DNA of 21,295 nt from contig JBFYKH010000063.1 in the NCBI GenBank assembly GCA_041306075.1, positions 1-21,295 of the forward strand. The letters run 5' to 3'. Of this stretch, positions 1-6,325 are shown piece after piece. The notes beneath the pieces are model-generated. The model was not told where the DNA came from, searched no databases, and saw only the letters and a program-made list of their open reading frames with translations. The first letter of the stretch is position 1; every line of letters begins with the position of its first letter. A program made the position numbers and the translations under genes. The stretch comes from JAHIYG01 sp041306075 (GTDB lineage: Archaea > Altiarchaeota > Altiarchaeia > IMC4 > SCGC-AAA252-I15).

Positions 1-630
1 CAAGGCCAGGACCTGCTCATCGGACGCCTCGCCGCCGACGAGAACGTCCTTGACAAGCTTCCCGTCCAGCGGAGACAGCACCCTAGCCCTCGCGCCGAGA
101 ATCTCCCCCATGCCGAATTCCCCGGCAACCCTGGTTTGAATCCTGGACTCAAGGCCCAGATTATAGTCGATGAGAACCTGCTCGTCCGGAGGCATCTCCC
201 TTTGCGGGCGAGGCTCAGCCCCCTTAGGCGCCGTCTTGAGGGGGACGCTCACCACCGGGGGGACTTCAGTCCGCCTGCCGATAAGGGAGGATAGGGCGGA
301 TAAATCCCCCCCAGGCGCCGGGTCGTACTTCGGCCCGTCCCTATGCCATCGCTCAAACACCCCGAGCACCGTGAACTCCCCCGCCGGGGCGTCCAGCCTC
401 CCGAGCATCTCCGCAGAAACCCCGCGGAACTGGCCCATCGTCGGCCGGGTGTCCGAAGTCACCGACACCCCGCCGCCATCGTTGAGCGCGGCCCCGAAGA
501 CGAAATGACCGGCGCCGTCGACCACCCTGACTGCGCCATGGCCTATGAGTTCTCCGACCAGGCGGAGCGCCTCCCCCGCCTCTCCCCCGGTGACGCCGTA
601 GCCGCCCTCGCGCCCGCCCCACTTAAGCAT
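1..630 (-). CDS. Unrecognised protein, 5' part (runs off window)
   Basis: The minus strand is open from an ATG at 630 to the window edge, giving the first 210 residues of a longer protein. I do not recognise the family. The visible part starts MLKWGGREGGYG, is rich in Gly, Val and Pro, and shows no signal peptide or membrane segment. A proline-rich stretch around residues 125-160 may be a linker between two folded parts. An in-frame stop lies upstream of the ATG, and the AT-rich element at 653-661 is centred about 27.5 nt before it, as expected for a leaderless archaeal transcript; no Shine-Dalgarno site is seen. Both plus-strand readings over this stretch look like shadows, with low-complexity, Arg/Pro-rich products. 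It is divergent from the radical SAM gene. Being a coding region is fairly sure; function is unknown. Confidence 0.68.
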   Translation of the reverse strand, partial: MLKWGGREGGYGVTGGEAGEALRLVGELIGHGAVRVVDGAGHFVFGAALNDGGGVSVTSDTRPTMGQFRGVSAEMLGRLDAPAGEFTVLGVFERWHRDGPKYDPAPGGDLSALSSLIGRRTEVPPVVSVPLKTAPKGAEPRPQREMPPDEQVLIDYNLGLESRIQTRVAGEFGMGEILGARARVLSPLDGKLVKDVLVGGEASDEQVLAL

Positions 631-652
631 CGGATTATACTCCGGAAGACCG

Positions 653-661
653 GATTAATAA
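653..661. promoter_or_regulatory. Shared palindromic TATA-like element
   Basis: The only AT-rich block in the 55-nt divergent gap is GATTAATAA, with the palindromic core ATTAAT. The TTAATA core is centred at 657.5, which is 28.5 nt before the ATG at 686 on the plus strand and 27.5 nt before the ATG at 630 on the minus strand. This geometry suits leaderless transcription in both directions from one TBP site. Inferred from spacing only. Confidence 0.55.
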
Positions 662-685
662 CTCGTACCAACGTAGTTCTATCAG

Positions 686-1756
686 ATGATAAAGCAGATA
701 GTGGACAGGGCGGCGGTCGACAGCCTCTACCGTGAGGGCCTCCTGTACACGGCCTACGGCCAGTACGAGCGGAAGGTCCACGGGTACAAGGTTTTCAAGG
801 TGCCCTTGAACGCCAGCTTCGTCTGCCCGAACTGGGACGGCCGCCTGTCAGGCAGCGGCTGCGTCTTCTGCCCGAGCCACGCCAAACAGTTCACCTACCA
901 GAGCTTCAGGGAGGTAATAGACAAGGGGTTCACCGAGCAGATACGCGCCCAGGTCGCCCACTACCAGGGGATGGGGGCCGGGGAGAAGGGCCTCGTCTAC
1001 GTCGCCTTCGGCACTAACACGTACGCCCCGATAGACAGGCTCAGGCAGATATTCGACGAGGTCGTGAAGGCCCACGAGGACGTCATCGGGTTCACCGTCG
1101 GCACGAGGCCGGACTGCATGCCGGACGAGGTCCTCGACCTCCTCGGGGAATACAGGAGGAGCGGCTACGAGGTATGGGTAGAGCTCGGCCAGCAGACCCC
1201 CCACCTGCACACCCTCAGGGAGACGAACAGGCAGCACGGGCTCGCGGAACTCATCAGGGCGACGGACGAATGCCACGCCCGAGGCATGCCGGTGCTCTCG
1301 TTCATCATACTAGGCCTGCCCGGGGAAAGCCGCGAAGAGATGGTCGAGACTGCGAGGATAGTATCCGCCATCGGAATCGACGCCGTGAAGATATACCCGC
1401 TCGTCGTCATGAAGGACACCAGGCTAGCTCGCATGTGGGAGACCGGCAGCTACAAGAGCCTCGGCTTCGACGAGTACGTGAACCTGGTCGCCGACTTCCT
1501 CGAGCACCTGAGCCCGTACGTCCTCATACAGAGGATGAGCAAGGACTGCGGCCTCGAAATCAAGCTCGCCCCCGAGTGGAACACCTACAGGAACATAGTG
1601 ACGCCCATGGTGGAGAAGACGCTGAAGGCGCGCGGCACCAGGCAGGGCTCGCGGCACAAGCTCACCCTCACGATGGACGAGCTCGTCCCCCTCACCGGGG
1701 AGAAGGGAAAGGAGTTCTACGAAGAGCTGAAGACGCAGAGGAAGAGGAAAGGCTAG
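686..1756 (+). CDS. TIGR01212/YhcC-family radical SAM protein
   Basis: A 356-residue radical SAM enzyme of the YhcC/YtqA (TIGR01212) family. The 4Fe-4S ligands are C47, C59 and C62 in CPNWDGRLSGSGCVFC, the long C-x11-C-x2-C spacing of this family (also Elp3-like) rather than the classical C-x3-C-x2-C. Family hallmarks follow: the start YGQYERKVHGYKVFKVPL, 'VELGQQT' near residue 166, and 'LGLPGE' near 213. The B. subtilis relative YtqA has been linked to wobble-uridine tRNA modification (MnmL); whether that role holds in archaea is inference. About 50 residues at the C-terminus exceed the usual bacterial length of roughly 300 and end in a Lys/Arg-rich tail. The ATG has no Shine-Dalgarno site but a TATA-like element 28.5 nt upstream. 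Its stop overlaps that of the convergent GNAT gene. Confidence 0.93.
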   Translation: MIKQIVDRAAVDSLYREGLLYTAYGQYERKVHGYKVFKVPLNASFVCPNWDGRLSGSGCVFCPSHAKQFTYQSFREVIDKGFTEQIRAQVAHYQGMGAGEKGLVYVAFGTNTYAPIDRLRQIFDEVVKAHEDVIGFTVGTRPDCMPDEVLDLLGEYRRSGYEVWVELGQQTPHLHTLRETNRQHGLAELIRATDECHARGMPVLSFIILGLPGESREEMVETARIVSAIGIDAVKIYPLVVMKDTRLARMWETGSYKSLGFDEYVNLVADFLEHLSPYVLIQRMSKDCGLEIKLAPEWNTYRNIVTPMVEKTLKARGTRQGSRHKLTLTMDELVPLTGEKGKEFYEELKTQRKRKG

Positions 1757-2235
1757 GTGTCCGCCGCCACCCCGCGGACCTCCTTGTAGTACGTTATGAG
1801 GTCGTCCCCGTCCGAGTAGAAGTTCGGCACCCTCCCGGCCTCCAGGTACCCGTTCCTCGCGTAGAACCCGCGGGTGGACTCGTACTCCTTCTTCGAAGAC
1901 GTCTCAATCCTAAGGACCACGCGGCCGTGCTTCCTGGCGAGCCGCTCCTCGAGCTGGCGGACGAGCCGCTTGCCTACGCCCCTGCCCTGCGCGCCCTTGT
2001 CGACCGCAATCCAGTATATCTCCCAGGTGCGCTCGGTCATCGGAGCCTCGCCGTAAACCAGGTATCCGAGGAGCCTGTCCCCGTCCCGCTCCTCGAGGAT
2101 GTAGTAGTCGGTGTCCGGCCGCTCCTCGTAGCGGTCCAGTATCTCCTTGAACGCCTGCATCTCGTGCGGAGTGAACACGCCCGTCGACTCGCCTATCGCC
2201 ACGTACCTGCCGCGGTCCAGCCTGCCTAAACCCAT
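1753..2235 (-). CDS. GNAT-family N-acetyltransferase
   Basis: A 160-residue acetyl-CoA-dependent N-acetyltransferase. Motif A is clear: WIAVDKGAQGRGVGKRLV at residues 75-92, with the pyrophosphate-binding QGRGVG at 83-88. The C-terminal RGFYARNGYLEAG (122-134) is the usual GNAT motif B region. The acceptor substrate cannot be told. The ATG at 2235 is chosen because it gives a normal GNAT length; the frame stays open further upstream, but that stretch lies within corA and shows no domain. The start overlaps the last codons of corA by 10 nt, in the context AAAAAATGGGTTTAG, so translation is probably coupled to corA. The stop TAG at 1755-1753 interlocks with the stop of the radical SAM gene. No downstream terminator is visible. 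Confidence 0.88.
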   Translation of the reverse strand: MGLGRLDRGRYVAIGESTGVFTPHEMQAFKEILDRYEERPDTDYYILEERDGDRLLGYLVYGEAPMTERTWEIYWIAVDKGAQGRGVGKRLVRQLEERLARKHGRVVLRIETSSKKEYESTRGFYARNGYLEAGRVPNFYSDGDDLITYYKEVRGVAADT

Positions 2236-3317
2236 TTTTTGCCCCGGAAGTATAGCACCATGGTCAAGGTGACCAGTATGATGACTATCCAGAAGGCCGG
2301 GTAGCCCCAGTACCATGTCAGCTCCGGCATGTTGTATGGGCCGGCATCCGGGTGGAAGTTCATGCCGTAGACGCCCGCGAGGAATGTCAGCGGCATGAAG
2401 ATGGTCGCGATGACCGTGAGGACGCGCATCACCTCGTTCAGCCGGTTGTTGATGCTCGACAGGTATATCTCCAGCATGCCGGCTATCACGTCCCTGAACG
2501 TCTCCATCGTGTCGATGACGTGAACCGTGTGGTCGTAGACGTCCCTCAGGTACAGCCGGGTCCCATCGGTCACGAGCCTCGACTCCGTCCGGGACATCGA
2601 CAGCACCACCTCCCTGAGGGGCCACACGGAACGGCGCAGGAATATGAGCTCCCTCTTCAGCCGGTGTATCGCCCCTATCGTCTCCTGGTGGGGATTCCTC
2701 AACAGCTCCTCCTCAAGGGCCTCGATGTCCTCCCCGACCTCCTCGAGTATTAGGAAGTAGTTGTCGACGACGGCGTCTATGAGAGCGTACGCCAGATAGT
2801 CGGTGCCGCCGCCCCTCATCCGCCCCCTGCCCTCCCTGAGCCTCTTCCTGACCCCGTCGAAGACGTCGCCCTCGTCCTCCTGGAAGGAGATGATGAAATG
2901 GTCGCCCACGACGAGGCTGACCTGCTCTATCTTCGTGAAATGAGCATTCGGGTCGTACTGGAGCATCTTCAGGACGATGAACATGTAGTCGCCGAAGTCG
3001 TCGTACTTGGGCCGCTGGTCGGAGTTCACGATGTCCTCGACGAGGAGCGGATGGAAACCGAAATGCCTGCCGAAATCCTCTATGATGCGGACGTCGTGTA
3101 TGCCGTCGACGTTTATCCACGTCGTCGACCGGGTGTCCTTGAACTGGAGGCATTCCTCGACGGATGCGGCCTCCCTCTCCAGGAGGTTTTCCGCGTCATA
3201 GTCCATGACTGTTATCTTCACGGGCCCCGCCTCACGCCCCCCAATCAACACTGGAGTCCCTGGCGGCAGGCCAGCCTTCTTCGACCGTTTCTTCACAAGA
3301 TGAGGCATACAATGCAC
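2226..3317 (-). CDS. corA: CorA-family magnesium/divalent cation channel
   Basis: A 363-residue CorA protein that moves Mg2+ (or Co2+/Ni2+) across the cytoplasmic membrane as a pentamer. The long cytosolic N-terminal part carries typical CorA sequence (HPLLVEDIVNSDQRPKYDD near residues 93-111) followed by the stalk helix. The first membrane helix ends in the signature YGMNF (317-321), and the second helix is WIVIILVTLTMVLYF, ending in a Lys-rich tail. The loop between GMNF and MPEL holds about seven more residues (HPDAGPYN) than in the common GMNF-x-x-MPEL form. The start is GTG at 3317, lying 30 nt from the TATA-like TTATAT; an ATG three codons later (3308) is an equally possible start and changes only three residues. 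GNAT overlaps the 3' end. Confidence 0.95.
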   Translation of the reverse strand: MHCMPHLVKKRSKKAGLPPGTPVLIGGREAGPVKITVMDYDAENLLEREAASVEECLQFKDTRSTTWINVDGIHDVRIIEDFGRHFGFHPLLVEDIVNSDQRPKYDDFGDYMFIVLKMLQYDPNAHFTKIEQVSLVVGDHFIISFQEDEGDVFDGVRKRLREGRGRMRGGGTDYLAYALIDAVVDNYFLILEEVGEDIEALEEELLRNPHQETIGAIHRLKRELIFLRRSVWPLREVVLSMSRTESRLVTDGTRLYLRDVYDHTVHVIDTMETFRDVIAGMLEIYLSSINNRLNEVMRVLTVIATIFMPLTFLAGVYGMNFHPDAGPYNMPELTWYWGYPAFWIVIILVTLTMVLYFRGKKWV

Positions 3318-3344
3318 CGGCTAATATTGTTGTGCACTCCGTGA

Positions 3345-3350
3345 ATATAA
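3345..3350 (-). promoter_or_regulatory. TATA-like element of corA
   Basis: On the minus strand this reads TTATAT (in CTTATATTCAC), centred at 3347.5. It predicts a transcript start near 3319, almost at the GTG start of corA at 3317, so the mRNA would be leaderless or nearly so. Position-based inference. Confidence 0.5.
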
Positions 3351-3392
3351 GGCGGCGGGACCTGGCTTCCACCGCCTCCGGACGCGGGATGC

Positions 3393-3424
3393 GGGATTTT
3401 TCGCCCCGGCCGCACGAAAAACCC
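3393..3424. repeat. Imperfect inverted repeat in corA/psmB control region
   Basis: Within the 189-nt divergent gap between corA and psmB lies GGG-A-TTTTTCG, an 11-nt spacer, then CGAAAAA-CCC. The inner arms of seven bases (3397-3403 and 3415-3421) are exact; a single unpaired A separates them from a three-base GGG/CCC extension. It sits between the two promoters, so it could be an operator. No further repeat of it was seen in the window. Confidence 0.4.
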
Positions 3425-3435
3425 TGCAACCGGCA

Positions 3436-3443
3436 TTTTTAAA
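3436..3443 (+). promoter_or_regulatory. TATA box of the psmB-fttA-csp operon
   Basis: TTTTTAAA, the strongest TATA-like sequence in the gap, followed by purine-rich AGGGAGG. A start about 28 nt downstream (near 3468) would give a leader of about 39 nt, enough to hold the Shine-Dalgarno site at 3494-3498. Confidence 0.6.
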
Positions 3444-3493
3444 GGGAGGCTGCCATAATAGTTGTACATAATTTTATTGCCTTTATCCTACTT

Positions 3494-3498
3494 GGAGG
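3494..3498 (+). promoter_or_regulatory. Ribosome binding site deciding the psmB TTG start
   Basis: GGAGG, eight nt upstream of the TTG at 3507. It selects this TTG among five in-frame TTG codons (3462, 3477, 3492, 3507, 3522); there is no ATG upstream of the catalytic threonine. The earlier TTGs have no such site. Confidence 0.7.
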
Positions 3499-3506
3499 CG
3501 AGTTCT

Positions 3507-4142
3507 TTGGAATCTAAAATTTTGGAAGGCACTACGACAATATGGCTGGTCTGCAGTGACGGGATAGTGTTCACCACGGACAATATGGCCAGCTGGGGCG
3601 GCTTCATAGCCAGCAAGAGCGCGAAGAAGAGCTTTAACATAAACGACCTGGTGGGCGCCACCGTGGCAGGAAGCGTCGGCGACGCCGAAGCCCTGATGAG
3701 GCTGATACAGGCGGAGGCTAAGCTCTACGAGATGAACAACGGCGAGAAGATGAACACGGACGCCGTAAGCGTCCTAATGGCGAACATACTCCAGGGGAAC
3801 AAGATATTCCCGTACCTCGTGCAGCTCATGATAGGCGGCTTCGTCAAGGGCGAGGCCAAGCTCTACACGCTGGACCCCATCGGCGGCCTGATAGAGGAGA
3901 AGCTGGCCTCCACAGGCTCCGGCAGCCCGATGGCCTACGGAGTCCTAGACCTGGAGTACAGGGAGGACAGGACCGTGGAGGAGAACATCCCGGTGGCCCT
4001 GAGGGCCATAAGGAGCGCCCTTTCGAGGGACTCGCACACCGGCGACGGGGTCGACCTGGTCACGATAACCAAGGACGGCTACAAGGCGTACGGCCAGGAC
4101 GAGACCAAGGCCAGGTACGACAGCGCCGTAGCCTCGAAGTAG
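3507..4142 (+). CDS. psmB: 20S proteasome beta subunit
   Basis: The catalytic beta subunit of the archaeal 20S proteasome, an N-terminal nucleophile threonine protease of the cytoplasm. The TTG start gives 211 residues with an eight-residue propeptide (MESKILEG), like the short propeptide of the Thermoplasma subunit. Autocleavage at the Gly8-Thr9 bond exposes the nucleophile. Counting from mature T1, the catalytic residues D17 (TTDNMA) and K33 (SAKKSF) are present, as is the Gly-Ser-Gly-Ser region and the late RDSHTGDGVD motif (S/D accessory residues), so it looks fully active. No alpha subunit is in the window. The gene heads an operon; fttA follows after 43 nt. Proteasome beta next to aCPSF1 is a known order in other archaea (for example Methanocaldococcus). 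A longer form from TTG 3462 is unlikely because it lacks a ribosome site. Confidence 0.95.
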   Translation: MESKILEGTTTIWLVCSDGIVFTTDNMASWGGFIASKSAKKSFNINDLVGATVAGSVGDAEALMRLIQAEAKLYEMNNGEKMNTDAVSVLMANILQGNKIFPYLVQLMIGGFVKGEAKLYTLDPIGGLIEEKLASTGSGSPMAYGVLDLEYREDRTVEENIPVALRAIRSALSRDSHTGDGVDLVTITKDGYKAYGQDETKARYDSAVASK

Positions 4143-4185
4143 CTGCCATCAGGCAGACGACGGGATTATTCGGAGTGCGTGCTAA

Positions 4186-6072
4186 ATGGATTTTAAGGAG
4201 ATACAGCGTATCGTAGACGAGACGGCGCCTACCGGCAAGATAGTCAAGGTCGACGTGGAAGGCCCTAAGGTCATCCTCTACACCGCGGACATGCCGTATT
4301 TCGTGGAGCGCGGCAACGAGGTGAGGAACCTTGCCACGTCCCTCAAGAAGAGGGTGATAGTCAGGAGCACGCCCGAGTCCGTGATGGACCCTGTCAAGGC
4401 CAAGGAGGCCATAACTAAGATTATCCCCACCGACGCCAACATCGTCGACATAGAGTTCGACGAGAACTTCCAGGAGGTCAGGATAGAGGCGGAGAAGCTC
4501 GGCCTCGTCATCGGAAAGCACGGCGACACCCTCGACGAGATACTGAGGCAGACCGGGTGGACGCCGAAGCTCCTGAGGAAGCCCCCCCTGATGTCGGAGA
4601 CGATAAGGAGCGTCAGGAAGACCCTCTTCGACAACGGGAAGGAGAGGCAGAAGTTCCTCAAGACCGTCGGCAAGAAGATCTACAGGAAGCCGGACAGCCA
4701 GTGCGACTGGATAAGGGTGACCCCGCTCGGCGGCGCGCAGCAGGTCGGCCGCTCGTGCATACTCCTGCAGACCCCGGCCAGCAACGTCCTACTCGACTGC
4801 GGTATAAACGTGGCAGCGCAGGACACGGACCGTTTCCCGGACTTCAGGGCGATGAACCTCGCCCTGAACGCGCTCGACGCGGTCGTCATATCCCACGCCC
4901 ACCTGGACCACTGCGGCTTCGTCCCGTACCTCTTCAAGTACGGCTACGACGGGCCCATATACTGCACGGAGCCTACCCGGGACCTGATGGCGCTCCTCGT
5001 CCTTGACGCCCTGGAGATAGGCTCGAAGAACCAGAACGAGCTGCCGTTCGGCAGCAAGGAAATCAGGGAGATGATAAAGCACACCATACCGCTCGAGTAC
5101 GAGGAGGTCGCGGACATAACCCCGGACATACACCTGACCCTATACAACGCCGGCCACATACTCGGCTCCAGCATGTGCCACTTCCACATCGGGGAGGGCC
5201 TCCACAACCTAGTCTACACCGGCGACTTCAAGTTCGGGGACACGAGGCTACTTGAGGCCGGGAACTTCGGCTTCCCGAGGTGCGAGACCCTTGTGATGGA
5301 GTCCACGTACGGCGGAAGGTACGACTCGCAGCCGAAGAGGCGCGACGCCGAGGTCGTCCTCATAGACACGATAAGGAAGACCATAGACAACAAGGGCAAG
5401 GTCCTGATACCGGTCTTCAGCGTCGGCAGGAGCCAGGAGGTCATGATGGTCCTGGAGAACGCCTACAGGTTCGGGGAGCTCAACGTCCCCGTCTACCTGG
5501 ACGGGATGATATGGGAGGCGACGGCGATACACACCTCCTACCCGGAGTACCTGAAGAACCACCTCAAGCACAGGATATTCAACGGCTACAACCCGTTCCT
5601 CGTGGACGCGTTCACGAAGGTCGAGCACAAGCAGCGCCAGGACATCATAGCGAGCGAGGAGCCGTGCGTGATACTCGCGACCTCCGGGATGATGACCGGC
5701 GGGCCGTCCGTGGAGTACTTCAAGAACATGGCCGAGGACGAGCGCAACAGCATAGCCTTCGTCGGCTACCAGAGCGAGGGCAGCCTCGGCAGGAGGATAC
5801 AGAACGGCATGAACGAGTGGGCCTTCGAGGAGAACGGGAAGACGAGGGGCATCAAGGTCAGGTTGAACATCAAGACCATCGACGGCTTCAGCGGCCACGC
5901 GGACAGGAGGCAGCTCCTCGGCTACGCGAAGAAGATAAGCCCGAAGCCGAAGAGGGCGGTGGTCCTCCACGGGGAGGCGAACAAGGCCCTGAACCTGGCG
6001 ATGACGTTGTACGACATGTTCGGCATCGACGCTACGGCGCCGAAGAATCTAGACAGCATAAGGCTACTATGA
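4186..6072 (+). CDS. fttA: FttA/aCPSF1, KH and metallo-beta-lactamase/beta-CASP termination nuclease
   Basis: A 628-residue archaeal CPSF73 homologue, the general transcription termination factor and 3'-end endoribonuclease. Two N-terminal KH-type domains (about 1-70 and 71-140) bind U-rich RNA; the second carries VIGKHG (108-113). The metallo-beta-lactamase core follows: D204 (LLDCG), HAHLDH 237-242, H324 (NAGHILGSS) and D347 (YTGDFKFGD), the full zinc ligand set. Beta-CASP motifs are E372 (ESTYGGRYD), H571 (GFSGHADR) and H595 (VVLHGE). Length and domain order match the family. The ATG has only a distal GGAG (4172-4175) upstream, so translation may rely partly on readthrough from psmB. It is the middle gene of the psmB operon; the cold-shock gene begins 11 nt after its stop. 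The product would be expected to act on T-rich termination sites like the one closing its own operon. Confidence 0.97.
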   Translation: MDFKEIQRIVDETAPTGKIVKVDVEGPKVILYTADMPYFVERGNEVRNLATSLKKRVIVRSTPESVMDPVKAKEAITKIIPTDANIVDIEFDENFQEVRIEAEKLGLVIGKHGDTLDEILRQTGWTPKLLRKPPLMSETIRSVRKTLFDNGKERQKFLKTVGKKIYRKPDSQCDWIRVTPLGGAQQVGRSCILLQTPASNVLLDCGINVAAQDTDRFPDFRAMNLALNALDAVVISHAHLDHCGFVPYLFKYGYDGPIYCTEPTRDLMALLVLDALEIGSKNQNELPFGSKEIREMIKHTIPLEYEEVADITPDIHLTLYNAGHILGSSMCHFHIGEGLHNLVYTGDFKFGDTRLLEAGNFGFPRCETLVMESTYGGRYDSQPKRRDAEVVLIDTIRKTIDNKGKVLIPVFSVGRSQEVMMVLENAYRFGELNVPVYLDGMIWEATAIHTSYPEYLKNHLKHRIFNGYNPFLVDAFTKVEHKQRQDIIASEEPCVILATSGMMTGGPSVEYFKNMAEDERNSIAFVGYQSEGSLGRRIQNGMNEWAFEENGKTRGIKVRLNIKTIDGFSGHADRRQLLGYAKKISPKPKRAVVLHGEANKALNLAMTLYDMFGIDATAPKNLDSIRLL

Positions 6073-6076
6073 GGTG
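6071..6076 (+). promoter_or_regulatory. Ribosome binding site of the cold-shock gene
   Basis: GAGGTG, overlapping the fttA stop codon TGA (6070-6072) and seven nt before the ATG at 6084. The overlap indicates tight coupling of the two genes. Confidence 0.65.
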
Positions 6077-6083
6077 GAATTGA

Positions 6084-6278
6084 ATGGAAGGGAATGTGAA
6101 GTTCTTCAACAAGGCGAAGCACTTCGGTTTTTTGACGGCAGACGACGGAAAGGACTATTTCGTGCACGAGAGCGGCTTGAAGGAGGGCGTCCAGCTCAAG
6201 GACGGGGACCGCGTGTCCTTCGACGTCGTCCAGGGCGACCGGGGCGCGAAGGCCGAGAACGTCGCGAAACTGGAGTAA
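6084..6278 (+). CDS. Cold-shock-domain RNA-binding protein
   Basis: A 64-residue single cold-shock domain, an OB-fold single-stranded RNA/DNA-binding protein of the CspA family that acts as an RNA chaperone. RNP1 is KHFGFL (12-17), with His in place of the usual Gly of KGFGFI; RNP2 is YFVHES (25-30). The start MEGNVKFFN and the ending KAENVAKLE are typical. CspA-type proteins occur in only some archaea (for example haloarchaea), so presence here may help place the lineage. The gene is the last of the psmB-fttA operon, with its ribosome site overlapping the fttA stop; co-expression with a U-rich-RNA endonuclease suggests a shared role in RNA handling, which is inference. A hairpin and T-tract follow directly. 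Confidence 0.93.
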   Translation: MEGNVKFFNKAKHFGFLTADDGKDYFVHESGLKEGVQLKDGDRVSFDVVQGDRGAKAENVAKLE

Positions 6279-6279
6279 G

Positions 6280-6320
6280 GGCCCGTATTTTCTAGGGCCA
6301 TTTAATTCTTATTTTTTCTT
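6280..6320 (+). terminator. Hairpin plus T-tract terminator of the psmB operon
   Basis: Two nt after the csp stop, GGCCC (6280-6284) and GGGCC (6295-6299) form a 5-bp stem around a 10-nt loop, followed by the T-rich tract TTTAATTCTTATTTTTTCTT (6301-6320). The T-rich tract suits archaeal and FttA-dependent termination of the plus strand; on the minus strand the same bases are A-rich, so it serves only the plus operon. Confidence 0.65.
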
Positions 6321-6325
6321 TCTCT

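Noticed and set aside
343..735. Plus-strand frame overlapping the first gene and the start of the radical SAM gene
   Set aside because: Overlaps the start of a clear gene out of frame; product has no recognisable features.
1174..2229. A 351-codon plus-strand frame spanning the radical SAM and GNAT genes
   Set aside because: It crosses two recognised genes on both strands, is low in complexity and has no ribosome site; a shadow.
2236..2625. N-terminal extension of the GNAT reading frame to 290 residues
   Set aside because: The added part lies fully inside corA in another frame, is His/Gly/Arg-rich, and is not part of any GNAT fold.
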